Translations under genes and position numbers: made by a program
Origin: Variovorax sp. J2L1-78
GTDB taxonomy: Bacteria > Pseudomonadota > Gammaproteobacteria > Burkholderiales > Burkholderiaceae_C
Length of the DNA: 64,000 nucleotides
Assembly (NCBI RefSeq): GCF_030317205.1
Contig: NZ_JASZYB010000001.1
Span: 372,001-436,000 of the forward strand
Reading direction: 5' to 3'
Shown: positions 44,619 through 53,208 of the stretch, in pieces
Numbering within the stretch: the stretch's first letter is position 1
Layout: each line of letters starts with the position of its first letter
Notes under the pieces: model-generated
What the model saw: only the letters and a program-made list of their open reading frames with translations
What the model was told of the DNA's origin: nothing
The model's database searches: none

Positions 44619-46061
44619 ATGACAGCCACCCTGCCCGCCGTGGCGAAGTTGGACCACGATGCCGCCGTGCCCGACGGTCTGCCCACGCCGCAGCGCGGGC
44701 GTGCGATGGCGGTCATCATCCTCGGCATCGCGGTCGCAGTGCTCGACGGCACGATCATGAATCTCGCGCTGCCCAGCATCGCGCGCGAGCTGGGCGCCAG
44801 CGCATCGCACGCGATCTGGGTGGTCAATGCCTACCAGATCGCGATCCTGGTCATGCTGCTGCCGCTCGCGTCGCTGGGCGACCTGTTTGGCTACCGCCGC
44901 ATCTACCTGCTCGGCATGGGGCTCTTCACCGTGTCCTCGCTGGCCGCCGTGCTGTCGAATTCGATGGGCACGCTGATCGCGGCGCGCACGCTGCAGGGCC
45001 TGGGCGCCGCCGGCATCATGAGCGTGAATGCCGCCCTGGTGCGGCTGATCTACCCCTCGTCCCAGCTGGGGCGCGGCATGGCGATCAATTCCATGGTGGT
45101 GGCCACCGCCTCGGTCGCCGGCCCGTCGGTGGCGGCTTCGATCCTGTCGGTGGCCTCGTGGCCCTGGCTCTTCGCCTTCAACGTGCCGCTGGGGCTGGTG
45201 GTGCTGGCGATCGGCCTGCGGGCGCTGCCGTCCAACCAACGCGCCGCCGCCGTGCCGGGCACGCGCTTCTCGGCCGTCGATGTGCTGCTCAACATACTGA
45301 TGTTCTCGCTCGTCTTCCTGGGCGTCGACCGGCTGGGCGTGCGCGAAGGCGGGGCCACCGGGACGCCGGCCATGGGCTGGGCGCTGCTGGGGGCCGGCCT
45401 GGCGGTGGGCTTCGTCTACCTGCGCCGCCAACGCACGATGGTGCTCCCGCTGTTCCCGGTCGACCTGCTGCGCATCCCGGTCTTCGCGCTGTCGATGGGC
45501 ACCTCGGTGGCCGCGTTCACCGCGCAGATGCTGTCGTACATCGCGCTGCCTTTCCTGCTTCTCGACGTCTACGGCCGCACGCACCTTCAGGCGGGCCTGC
45601 TGATCACGGCGTGGCCGCTGGCCATCGTCGTGATGGCGCCGATCGTCGGGCGGCTGATCGGCCGCTACCCCGACGGCCTGCTCGGCGGCATCGGGCTGGG
45701 TCTGCTGGCCTGCGGGCTGGCGCTGCTCGCGGCGCTGCCGGCGCATCCCGGCGACCTGGACATCGCCTGGCGCATGGCCCTGTGCGGCGTTGGGTTCGGA
45801 TTGTTCCAGTCCCCCAACAACCACACCATCGTCACCTCGGCGCCGCGGCATCGCAGCGGCGCGGCCAGCGGCATGCTGGGAACCGCGCGCCTGACCGGTC
45901 AGACCCTCGGCGCGGTCGTCGTGGCGGCCGTGTTCAGCCTCTGGACGCCCCATGACGGCCGCGGGCCGGTCATCGCGCTGGTGCTGGCGGCCAGCTGCGC
46001 GGCGCTGGCTGGCATCTGCAGCAGCCTTCGTCTGAGGGTGCCGCCGCCGGCGAGCCATTAA
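44619..46061 (+). CDS. DHA2-type (EmrB/QacA-like) MFS transporter
   Basis: A 480-residue transporter with about fourteen hydrophobic segments, the DHA2 drug:H+ antiporter layout. Seen are AVLDGTIMNLALPSIARELG (motif D1), WVVNAYQIAILVMLLPLASLGDLFGYRRIYLLG-type motif A (quoted in part) and GVGFGLFQSPNNHTIVTSAP. ATG 44619 lies one base after the upstream Bcr-type stop. The pqiA-like gene begins ten bases after its stop, so exporter and lipid-transport genes may share a transcript. The substrate is unknown. Confidence 0.91.
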   Translation: MTATLPAVAKLDHDAAVPDGLPTPQRGRAMAVIILGIAVAVLDGTIMNLALPSIARELGASASHAIWVVNAYQIAILVMLLPLASLGDLFGYRRIYLLGMGLFTVSSLAAVLSNSMGTLIAARTLQGLGAAGIMSVNAALVRLIYPSSQLGRGMAINSMVVATASVAGPSVAASILSVASWPWLFAFNVPLGLVVLAIGLRALPSNQRAAAVPGTRFSAVDVLLNILMFSLVFLGVDRLGVREGGATGTPAMGWALLGAGLAVGFVYLRRQRTMVLPLFPVDLLRIPVFALSMGTSVAAFTAQMLSYIALPFLLLDVYGRTHLQAGLLITAWPLAIVVMAPIVGRLIGRYPDGLLGGIGLGLLACGLALLAALPAHPGDLDIAWRMALCGVGFGLFQSPNNHTIVTSAPRHRSGAASGMLGTARLTGQTLGAVVVAAVFSLWTPHDGRGPVIALVLAASCAALAGICSSLRLRVPPPASH

Positions 46062-46071
46062 GCTCGCGCCG

Positions 46072-46725
46072 ATGAAGGAAATTCCCGAGGCGATCGTTTG
46101 CGAGGGCTGCGACGCGGTCTATGGCCGCGCCGCGCTGCGCGAGCGCGAGGTCGCCCGCTGCCCGGTCTGCGGGACCGAACTCGAGCGCCACCTGGGCGGC
46201 CAGCAGGAGCGGATCCTGCCGCTGGCCGTGGCCGGGCTCATCATGTTCGGCGTGGCCAACCTGTTCCCCATCGTCGAGATCGAGCTGCGCGGCCTGCGCA
46301 GCCAGACCACCCTGGCCGGCGCCGTGGTGGCGCTGGCGGGCGAGGGCATGTCGCTGGTCGCGCTGCTCGTGCTGGCCACGACCATCCTCTTCCCGCTGCT
46401 GCAACTGTTGATCCTGCTCTGGCTGCTGGTGCCGCTGCGCCGGCACGAACGCGTGGTGGCCGGCTTCGCCTGGCTGGTGCGCACGATGCAGTCGCTGCGG
46501 CCCTGGGGAATGATCGAGGTGTTTCTGCTGGGCGTGCTGGTGGCGCTGGTCAAGCTCTCGAGCATGGCCACGGTGCTGCCGGGTCCGGCGCTCTATGCCT
46601 TCATGGCGTTGACGGTCCTGCTGACCGCCGTGCTGGCCTTCGACCCGCGCGGCTTCTGGGAGATGGCCGAGGGTGCGATGCGCAAGGCCGAGGCAGAAGC
46701 CGCCGGGCGCGAGGAAGCCGCGTGA
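46072..46725 (+). CDS. pqiA: PqiA-type membrane protein, first half
   Basis: A 217-residue inner-membrane protein equal to one of the two repeat units of E. coli PqiA. The N-terminus has a zinc-ribbon-like CEGCDAVYG...CPVCG pair, followed by four hydrophobic helices including NLFPIVEIELRGL and PLLQLLILLWLLVPL. PqiA partners the MCE protein PqiB and lipoprotein PqiC in moving lipids between the membranes. Here the single PqiA of enterics is split into two genes overlapping by four bases. A TAAGCT box seven bases before the ATG hints at a promoter. Confidence 0.9.
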   Translation: MKEIPEAIVCEGCDAVYGRAALREREVARCPVCGTELERHLGGQQERILPLAVAGLIMFGVANLFPIVEIELRGLRSQTTLAGAVVALAGEGMSLVALLVLATTILFPLLQLLILLWLLVPLRRHERVVAGFAWLVRTMQSLRPWGMIEVFLLGVLVALVKLSSMATVLPGPALYAFMALTVLLTAVLAFDPRGFWEMAEGAMRKAEAEAAGREEAA

Positions 46726-47387
46726 CGGCACCGGCAACCCCTCCTGCACGTACCGCCCGCGCCATCGACAGCGGCCTGATCGGCTGCCGCCATTGCGGCA
46801 CCGTGTGGCAGGACGCGGAGGAGGGCGCGCCCTGCGCCCGTTGCGGCACGCCGTTGCACATCCGCAAGACCGACAGCCTGAACCGCACCTGGGCCCTCCT
46901 GATCGCCGCCTGCCTGATGTACCTGCCGGCCAACCTGTTGCCGGTGATGATCACCCGCACGTTGTTCGGCACGAGCGACGACACGATCATGAGCGGCGTG
47001 ATCTATTTCTGGGTGACGGGGGCCTACGGGCTGGCCGCCATCGTCTTCATCGCCAGCTTCCTGGTGCCGCTGTTCAAGCTGGCGGCCCTGTTCGTGCTGG
47101 TGGTGAGCGCGCAGCGGCGCAGCAACTGGCGGCGCGCCGAACGGGCCAAGCTCTATCACCTGATCGAGATCATCGGCCGCTGGTCGATGCTCGACGTCTT
47201 CGTGGTCGCGCTGCTGGCCGGGCTGGTGCGCATCCAGGGCTTCGCCGAAATCACGGCGGGTGTCGGCATCGCGGCCTTCGGCGCGGTGGTGGTGCTGACG
47301 ATGCTCGCGTCGCTGAGCTTCGACCCGAAGCTCACATGGGACGGTGCAACGGATGATGAAGAACACACAACGGAAGTACGCACATGA
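46722..47387 (+). CDS. pqiA: PqiA-type membrane protein, second half
   Basis: A 221-residue partner of the preceding gene with the same plan: zinc-ribbon CRHCGTVW...CARCG near residues 22-45, then four hydrophobic helices, with the conserved YLPANLLPVMITRTLFG and IIGRWSMLDVFVVALLAGLV. It starts with GTG inside the end of the first pqiA (GTGA overlap) and its stop overlaps the pqiB ATG. The LPANLLPV motif corresponds to NLFPIVEI in the first half, showing an old duplication. Confidence 0.92.
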   Translation: MTAPATPPARTARAIDSGLIGCRHCGTVWQDAEEGAPCARCGTPLHIRKTDSLNRTWALLIAACLMYLPANLLPVMITRTLFGTSDDTIMSGVIYFWVTGAYGLAAIVFIASFLVPLFKLAALFVLVVSAQRRSNWRRAERAKLYHLIEIIGRWSMLDVFVVALLAGLVRIQGFAEITAGVGIAAFGAVVVLTMLASLSFDPKLTWDGATDDEEHTTEVRT

Positions 47388-49039
47388 GTGAAAACGATCC
47401 ACGTCCCGCGCCGTCATCCGCGCCTGCGGATTCGGGCGGCTTGCCGCCGCCGCGCGTGGCCCGGCGACGCGACTGGATGCCGTCGCTGATCTGGCTGATT
47501 CCGGTGGTGGCTGCGCTGGTCGGCATCTTCCTGGTGGCGCGCATCCTGATCGACCGCGGCCCCGAGATCGTGCTGACCTTCAAGACCGCCGAGGGCCTGG
47601 AGGCCGGCAAGACCGCGGTGAAGTACAAGGACGTGCAGATCGGCGTGGTGCAGAGCCTGCGCCTGGCGCATGACCGTTCGCATGTGCGCGTGACGCTGCA
47701 GCTCAACAAGGATGCGAACGCCTTCACCGCCGAGGACACCCGCTACTGGGTGGTGCGGCCGCGGCTGGACACCTCGGGCATCTCCGGCCTGAGCACGCTG
47801 CTGTCGGGCGCGTACATCGGCGCCGACGCCGGCACCTCGGAAGAGAGCGCCAAGGAGTTCACCGGACTCGAAGTGCCGCCCATCGTCACGCGCGACGCCT
47901 CGGGCAAGCAGTTCCTGCTGCGCGCGTCGGACATCGGTTCGCTCGACGTCGGCTCGCCTGTGTACTTCCGCCGCATCAAGGTGGGCCAGGTGGCGGCTTA
48001 CGAGCTGAACGAGGACGGACGCGGCGTGACGCTGCGGGTGTTCGTCAACGCGCCGTACGACAAGTTCGTCGGCGGCAACTCGCGTTTCTGGCAGGCCAGC
48101 GGGCTCGACATGCGGCTCAACGCCAGCGGCATCACGTTGCGCACCCAGTCGCTCGCCACCATCCTGCTCGGCGGCATCGCCTTCGGCGCGCCGGAAAACG
48201 AGAACGGGCCGGTCGCGGGCGAGAACACCGCCTTCGCGCTCGCCGAGGACGAGGGCGCCGCGATGAAGCCGCCGGACGGCCCGGCCGAGACGGTGCTGCT
48301 GCATTTCAACCAGTCGCTGCGCGGCCTGTCGCCCGGTGCGCCGATCGACTTCCGTGGCGTGGTGATCGGCGAGGTGAAGTCGATCGGCATCCAGTTCGAC
48401 CGGAACGAGCGCGAGTTCCGCATGCCGGTGGTCGCCACCGTCTACCCTGACCGCTTGCGCTCGCGCAAGCCCGGCGAGACCGAAGAGTCGCGCGCGGTGC
48501 AGCGGCAGCGGTTGCGCTTTCTCATCGGCAAGGGGCTGCGCGCACAGATGCGGACCGGCAACCTGCTGACCGGCCAGAACTACATCGCGTTCGACTTTTT
48601 CCCCAATGCGCCGAAGGTGACGATCGATGTCGAGAAGGACACGGTCGAGATGCCGACGATGCAGAACAGCCTCGATGAACTGCAGGCACAGGTGCAGGAG
48701 ATCGTGACCAAGGTGAACAAGGTGCCCTTCGAACAGATCGGCACCGACGTGCGCACCGCGCTGGCGACGCTGAACAAGACGCTGGTGAGCGCCGAGCAGC
48801 TCACGCGAACGCTCAACAACGACGTGTCGCCGGAGATCACCGCGGCGATGAAGGACGCGCGCAAGACCATCAACTCCGCCGAGCGCACGCTGGCGCAGGA
48901 CTCGCCCCTGCAACAGGACATGCGCCAGACGCTGCAGGAGCTCACGCGCGCCGCAGGCTCCGTGCGCGTGCTGACCGACTACCTCGAACGCCACCCCGAG
49001 TCGCTCCTGCGCGGCAAACCGGAAGACACGAAGAAATGA
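47384..49039 (+). CDS. pqiB: MCE-family lipid transport protein PqiB
   Basis: A 551-residue inner-membrane-anchored protein. One N-terminal helix (LIWLIPVVAALVGIFLVARIL) precedes three MCE domains: about 45-135 (ITFKTAEGLEAGKTAVKYKD-like), about 160-250 (DVGSPVYFRRIKVGQV) and about 290-400 (LSPGAPIDFRGVVIGEV). A long C-terminal helix-forming tail (SLDELQAQVQEIVTKVNKV onward) suits the needle seen in PqiB, which spans the periplasm as stacked hexamer rings. Four-base overlaps with pqiA and pqiC show a tightly coupled operon. Confidence 0.95.
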   Translation: MSENDPRPAPSSAPADSGGLPPPRVARRRDWMPSLIWLIPVVAALVGIFLVARILIDRGPEIVLTFKTAEGLEAGKTAVKYKDVQIGVVQSLRLAHDRSHVRVTLQLNKDANAFTAEDTRYWVVRPRLDTSGISGLSTLLSGAYIGADAGTSEESAKEFTGLEVPPIVTRDASGKQFLLRASDIGSLDVGSPVYFRRIKVGQVAAYELNEDGRGVTLRVFVNAPYDKFVGGNSRFWQASGLDMRLNASGITLRTQSLATILLGGIAFGAPENENGPVAGENTAFALAEDEGAAMKPPDGPAETVLLHFNQSLRGLSPGAPIDFRGVVIGEVKSIGIQFDRNEREFRMPVVATVYPDRLRSRKPGETEESRAVQRQRLRFLIGKGLRAQMRTGNLLTGQNYIAFDFFPNAPKVTIDVEKDTVEMPTMQNSLDELQAQVQEIVTKVNKVPFEQIGTDVRTALATLNKTLVSAEQLTRTLNNDVSPEITAAMKDARKTINSAERTLAQDSPLQQDMRQTLQELTRAAGSVRVLTDYLERHPESLLRGKPEDTKK

Positions 49040-49662
49040 CGCGATATCCGACTTCTCTTGTTGCGGCGTGCCTCGCGGTCGCCGTGCTCGTCGCGGGCTG
49101 TGCCAGTGCGCCGGACCGCTACTACACCCTGGCAGCGCCCGGCGGTTCGTCGAGTGCGGCGCCTACGTCCGGCGCACCGGTCTTCATCGAACTGGCGCCG
49201 GTCGCCGTGCCCGAACGCCTCGCGCGGCCGCAGATGGTGGTGCACCAGGCGGCGGGCCAGAGCGCCGAGGTGGCGCTGCTGGAACAGCACCGCTGGTCCT
49301 CGTCCTTCGAGAACGAATTGCGCGATGCGCTATCGAGCGGCATCGCCACGCGCCTGGGCGCCATCGACGTCACGAAGGGCGGCCGTCAGCCGAGCACGCC
49401 CGCGTGGCGCATCGCGGTGCAGGTGCGGCAGTTCGATGCGGTGGAGAACACGCGCGTGGACGCGGCCCTGAGCTGGACCGTGCGCCGGTCCGACGCCGAC
49501 CTCAGCGCAACCTGCCAGTGGCGCACCAGCGAGCCCGTCGGCCGTGGTATCGACGCGCTGGCGCTGGGAGCGCAACGCGTGGCAGCGAGCGCGTCGGAGG
49601 CCATCGCACGGCACATCGCGCAGTTACAGCAAAACCCCGGCACGCCCTGCGCGGCGCTGTAG
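49036..49662 (+). CDS. pqiC: PqiC/ABC-type transport auxiliary lipoprotein
   Basis: A 208-residue outer-membrane lipoprotein. The signal ends in the lipobox VAGC, then ASAPDRYYTLAAPGG, the usual start of PqiC/YmbA-like proteins. The rest carries the conserved VPERLARPQMVVHQ and HRWSSSFENELRDALSS. In E. coli PqiC docks the PqiB tunnel to the outer membrane. The ATGA overlap with pqiB confirms operon membership. The C-terminal NPGTPCAAL has one Cys. Confidence 0.94.
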   Translation: MTRYPTSLVAACLAVAVLVAGCASAPDRYYTLAAPGGSSSAAPTSGAPVFIELAPVAVPERLARPQMVVHQAAGQSAEVALLEQHRWSSSFENELRDALSSGIATRLGAIDVTKGGRQPSTPAWRIAVQVRQFDAVENTRVDAALSWTVRRSDADLSATCQWRTSEPVGRGIDALALGAQRVAASASEAIARHIAQLQQNPGTPCAAL

Positions 49663-49699
49663 CGTCGCGGCCGCCTTGTGCCGGATCAGCGCACCCGGA

Positions 49700-49777
49700 T
49701 CAGAACAACCGGGACAGCAGGATCGCGGCGCCCGACAACGACACCGCGCTGCCGACCCAGAGACGAAGGACTTTCAT
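49700..49777 (-). CDS. 25-residue membrane peptide with a strong ribosome site
   Basis: A short ORF from ATG 49777 to TGA 49700-49702. It begins MKVLRLWVGSAV and ends AAILLSRLF: a basic start, about 17 uncharged residues able to form one transmembrane helix, then an Arg near the C-terminus. AAGGAGA lies seven bases before the ATG, the best ribosome site in this area. It is on the strand of the chemoreceptor gene, 83 bases after that stop, and may share its mRNA. No known small-protein family is recognised. The good ribosome site and clean hydrophobic helix make chance less likely, but expression is unproven. Confidence 0.6.
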   Translation of the reverse strand: MKVLRLWVGSAVSLSGAAILLSRLF

Positions 49778-49860
49778 GGCATTTCTCCTTGGCGCCATGA
49801 TCGTTCAACGCGCCCGGCCATGGGTTTGAAGATCTTCATGACCGGGATAGGGAACGGCGC

Positions 49861-51597
49861 TTAGAAAGTTTCCCAGTCGTCGCCTGCCGTGACGGCCGTG
49901 GCCTTGGCGGGCGCGGCGGCCAGTCGCTGGCTGGTGGCGCGGGGCGCGGAGCTCGCGTGCAGCCGCACCGGCCCGGGTACCGCCTTCGGTCCAGGACGTG
50001 CCAGCGATGCACGCGCGGCAGGTCGGGCCAGGGGCGCGTCGCTCGTCGCGAGTTGAAAGACGCTCACCAGCTGCACCAGCTTGGCGGCCTGCTCGCTGAG
50101 GCTGCTGGCGGCGGCGGCAGACTCTTCCACCAGCGCGGCGTTCTGCTGCGTCGTCTGGTCGAGCTGGTTCACCGCGTCGTTGACCTGCGAGACGCCCTGT
50201 CCCTGTTCGCGCGTCGCCGTGCCGATCTCGTTGATCAGGTCCGCCACGCGCTGCACCTGGCCCACCAGGTCACCCATGGTGCTGCCGGCTTCGTTCACCA
50301 GCGCGGAGCCGGTCTCGACCTTGCCCACGCTCTCGCCGATCAGGTGCTTGATTTCCTTGGCGGCCTCGGCGCTGCGCTGCGCGAGGCTGCGCACTTCGCT
50401 CGCCACGACCGCAAAGCCGCGGCCCTGTTCGCCCGCGCGGGCCGCTTCCACGGCGGCGTTCAGCGCCAGGATGTTGGTCTGGAAGGCGATCGAGTCGATC
50501 ACGCCGATGATGTCGCCGATCTTGCGCGAGCTGGTCGTGATCTCTTCCATCGTGTGCACCACGTTGCGCACCACCTCGCCGCCGCGCGTGGCCGTGACGC
50601 TGGCCGAGTTGGCCAGCTGCGACGCCGTGTGCATGGTGTCGACGCTCTGTTTGATGGTCGCGTTCATCTCTTCCATCGAGGCCGAGGTCTCTTCCAGGCT
50701 CGACGCCTGTTCTTCTGTGCGCTGGCTCAGGTCCGCATTGCCCGTGGCGATCTGGTGGGCCCCGGTCGCGATCGATTCGCTGGAGTGGCGCACTTCGCTC
50801 ACGAGCTGCGCCAGGTTGGCGCGCATGCCATCCATGGCGGCCAGCACGCTGACGTCGTCGCCCGGGCGCAGCGCGACGGCCACGGCCAGGTTGCCCTTGG
50901 CCACTTCCTGCGCGATCTCCGCGGCGTAGGCCGGTTCGCCGCCCAGCTGCCGCATGATCGAACGCACGAGCCACAGGCCCAGCACGGTGCTCACGACCAC
51001 GCTGAGCAGGATGAGTGCCGACAGGGCCCAGAAGGTCCGCTCGACGGCAGCCGCGGCGTTCTCGGTCTCGAGACGGGCCAGTTCTTCCTGCCGCTTGCTG
51101 GCCTCGAGCAGGATGTTGCGGACCGCCACGTGCAGGCCGGCGGCATCCTTGTGGAGCACGTCCATCGCGGTCGGATCGCCGCTGTCGGCCAGGGCCTGCA
51201 CGTTGGCGACGGCGGCCTTGTAGTTGGTCCAGGTGCCGGCGAGCTTGGCGCCGAGTTCGCGCAGCGGCGCGTCAGCCTGGTTGTCCTTCAGCCGCTGGAT
51301 CGCTTCGAGCACCGTCTGTTCCGACTGCTCGTTGAACTTGAGCTCGCCGTCGCGCGCCTTCCGGTCGGCGTTCAGGATGTACACGTACATGCGGCGGAAA
51401 TGCGTCGCGCCCTGGCGCGCTGCATCCATGACGATGCGCACCGGCACCACCGTCTCGGTGTACATGGCGCGCTGGCTCTGGCTGACGCTCCAGAGCTGCT
51501 GCATGCCGATCGCACCGACCGCAATCAGCGTGGCGACGAAAAAGAGAATCAACCCGACGAGCTTTTTTCGCAGGGTGAGGCGGGAGCGTTGAGACAT
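49861..51597 (-). CDS. Methyl-accepting chemotaxis protein with CheR-tethering tail
   Basis: A 578-residue transmembrane chemoreceptor. The first helix is [20 protein letters not shown], the periplasmic part is a four-helix-bundle type sensor (about residues 35-190) with no recognisable ligand, and the second helix is about 190-212 ([21 protein letters not shown]). A HAMP region and the signalling tip [23 protein letters not shown] follow. The last residues, DDWETF, match the CheR/CheB-binding pentapeptide (NWETF-like) of high-abundance receptors. A sigma-28 promoter lies at 51762-51788, so it belongs to the flagellar regulon. No other chemotaxis genes are in the window. Confidence 0.95.
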   Translation of the reverse strand: MSQRSRLTLRKKLVGLILFFVATLIAVGAIGMQQLWSVSQSQRAMYTETVVPVRIVMDAARQGATHFRRMYVYILNADRKARDGELKFNEQSEQTVLEAIQRLKDNQADAPLRELGAKLAGTWTNYKAAVANVQALADSGDPTAMDVLHKDAAGLHVAVRNILLEASKRQEELARLETENAAAAVERTFWALSALILLSVVVSTVLGLWLVRSIMRQLGGEPAYAAEIAQEVAKGNLAVAVALRPGDDVSVLAAMDGMRANLAQLVSEVRHSSESIATGAHQIATGNADLSQRTEEQASSLEETSASMEEMNATIKQSVDTMHTASQLANSASVTATRGGEVVRNVVHTMEEITTSSRKIGDIIGVIDSIAFQTNILALNAAVEAARAGEQGRGFAVVASEVRSLAQRSAEAAKEIKHLIGESVGKVETGSALVNEAGSTMGDLVGQVQRVADLINEIGTATREQGQGVSQVNDAVNQLDQTTQQNAALVEESAAAASSLSEQAAKLVQLVSVFQLATSDAPLARPAARASLARPGPKAVPGPVRLHASSAPRATSQRLAAAPAKATAVTAGDDWETF

Positions 51598-51761
51598 GGT
51601 GAAGCCCTAGGTTCGAAGGAGGAGACTGGATTTTTCAAGGGTCGCGCTCGCCAAGCCCAGATGGCTTTCCATCGAAGCTCGAGCGTTCCCGTCGGCCGAT
51701 CGAAGCGCAGGGCGGGCTGCGGGCCTGGCCTGCGCCATTCGGAAAAGGGGCGGTTCTCCGG

Positions 51762-51788
51762 ATATCGGCACCGGGCGTGAAAACTTGA
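51762..51788 (-). promoter_or_regulatory. Sigma-28 (FliA) promoter of the chemoreceptor gene
   Basis: On the minus strand TCAAGTTT, 11 bases, GCCGATAT. The flagellar sigma-28 consensus is TAAAGTTT-N11-GCCGATAA, so 14 of 16 fixed bases and the spacing match. The leader to the ATG at 51597 is about 160 bases and holds no other gene. Confidence 0.82.
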
Positions 51789-51815
51789 GAGGCGTGCCCG
51801 CCACCACGCCATCGC

Positions 51816-52418
51816 TCACCGTGCGGAGACCTGGCGGCACCACACCGGGATGGACGCCGGCTGGTCGGCGAAGGCAGTCGTCGCGTTCTCCTTCACCGCA
51901 TCGAAGGGCGCCATCCGGAAATTGTCGGCCGAGCAGTGCAGGAGGCGCACCGCGCGGCCGGCCACGACCTCGCTCACGATACCGACGTGGCCAAAGCGCA
52001 TGTCCGCCGGCTTGGGGTAGACCATCAGGCAACCGGGGACCGCTGCATCGAGCCGCGTGAACAGCCGCTGGCCGTGCAATGCGTCCTCGTGGATGGCATC
52101 GGTGAAGATCCATTCACCGAAGCCGGGCAGCGGCGGCGACAGATGGCGCGGCAGCCCGAGCGCCCAGCTCACGAAACCCGAGCAGTCGCAGGCCGGCAGC
52201 TCCAGCGCCGGGTCGTCCAGGTCGATGCCGGCCGCCTCGGCCACCGGTTGCAGCTCGGCCTGTTCGGCGGCCGACAGCGCCGACCACGCCACCGCGACCT
52301 GCACGGCCCGTGCGGCCGATGCGGCGTCGGGGTCTTCGCCGCCAGCACCGGCCCAATAGACCGTGCCACGTTCCAGCATCGTGCGGGCACGCAGGAGGAG
52401 AGCGTCGACGGTCGTCAT
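51816..52418 (-). CDS. NlpC/P60-like peptidase or amidase-fold protein
   Basis: A 200-residue protein with a papain-like core: the likely nucleophile Cys in PACDCSGFVSWALGLP and the His in FGHVGIVSEVV, the order and spacing of NlpC/P60 or CHAP hydrolases. No signal peptide is evident and the N-terminal 90 residues are helical, without a known binding domain, so it may act in the cytoplasm or not on peptidoglycan. ATG 52418 is chosen; a TTG at 52442 would add eight residues. It is divergent from the response-regulator gene, sharing a 133-base gap that holds a strong palindrome. Confidence 0.78.
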   Translation of the reverse strand: MTTVDALLLRARTMLERGTVYWAGAGGEDPDAASAARAVQVAVAWSALSAAEQAELQPVAEAAGIDLDDPALELPACDCSGFVSWALGLPRHLSPPLPGFGEWIFTDAIHEDALHGQRLFTRLDAAVPGCLMVYPKPADMRFGHVGIVSEVVAGRAVRLLHCSADNFRMAPFDAVKENATTAFADQPASIPVWCRQVSAR

Positions 52419-52473
52419 GGGGCACCTGCGCTTGCAAAGCAACGCACCTTAGCCGCGGCCTCTGCGGTTGGCG

Positions 52474-52491
52474 ATAGCGCGTTCGCGCTAT
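52474..52491. promoter_or_regulatory. Strong palindrome in the divergent gap before the response regulator
   Basis: ATAGCGCG-TT-CGCGCTAT is a perfect inverted repeat; with one bulged G it extends to GGC/GCC on both sides. It lies 61 bases before the response-regulator ATG and 56 from the divergent NlpC/P60-like start. Role as operator, possibly for the adjacent NarL-type regulator, is inferred. Confidence 0.5.
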
Positions 52492-52551
52492 GCCTTCGGT
52501 GCCGTGCCGATGGGAAGATCGACACCCTGTACCGTCGCCAAAGGAGACGCG

Positions 52552-53208
52552 ATGACACGGGTGTTGATCGTCGAGGATGAGCCGGAATTCATGCGCCGCT
52601 TCTCCAGCGCGGTGCTGAACGATCCGGCGTTCAGTCTGGTCGCCGCCGTGTCGACCGGACTGGCTGCGAATGCGATGCTCGATCTGCAGCGGCCTGACGT
52701 GCTGCTGGTCGACCTCGGCCTGCCCGACGTGAGCGGCGTCGAGGTCATCCGCTACGCCGCGTCGCGCCACCCCAAGTGCGAGGTGCTGGTGGTCACCATG
52801 TTCGGCGACGACGCGCATGTGGTGGCGGCGATCGAGGCCGGTGCCACCGGTTACCTGCTGAAGGACGCCTCGGAAGAGCGCATCGCCGCCAGCATCCACG
52901 AACTCTGCGCCGGCGGTTCGCCCATCAATCCGGGCATCGCGCGGCGCGTGCTGGCGCGCTTCCGGCTGGCGCCCAAGCCCCCGCCACCGAGCGAACCCGG
53001 CCTGGCCGGCGAACGCTCGCCACTCACAGCACGCGAGACCGAGCTGCTGCGGCTCACCGCCAAGGGCTTCACCTTCGACACCATCGGCCAGGTCATGGAG
53101 ATCTCGCCGCACACGGTGGTCGCGCATGTGAAGAAGATCTACCGCAAGCTGGCGGTCCACTCACGCAGCGAAGCGGTCTACGAAGCCAGCCAGATGGGCC
53201 TGCTGTGA
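52552..53208 (+). CDS. NarL/LuxR-type two-component response regulator
   Basis: A 218-residue regulator. The receiver domain has the acidic pair in VLIVEDEPEF, the phospho-acceptor Asp54 in LLVDLGLPD, a Thr in VVTMFGDD and the Lys in GYLLKDAS. A Pro-rich linker is followed by a LuxR-type helix-turn-helix (LTARETELLRLTAKGFTFDTIGQVM...HTVVAHVKKIYRKL, quoted in parts). AAAGGAG lies eight bases before ATG 52552, which excludes the longer frame. Its stop overlaps the GTG of the histidine kinase, so the pair is translated together in regulator-kinase order. Confidence 0.95.
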   Translation: MTRVLIVEDEPEFMRRFSSAVLNDPAFSLVAAVSTGLAANAMLDLQRPDVLLVDLGLPDVSGVEVIRYAASRHPKCEVLVVTMFGDDAHVVAAIEAGATGYLLKDASEERIAASIHELCAGGSPINPGIARRVLARFRLAPKPPPPSEPGLAGERSPLTARETELLRLTAKGFTFDTIGQVMEISPHTVVAHVKKIYRKLAVHSRSEAVYEASQMGLL

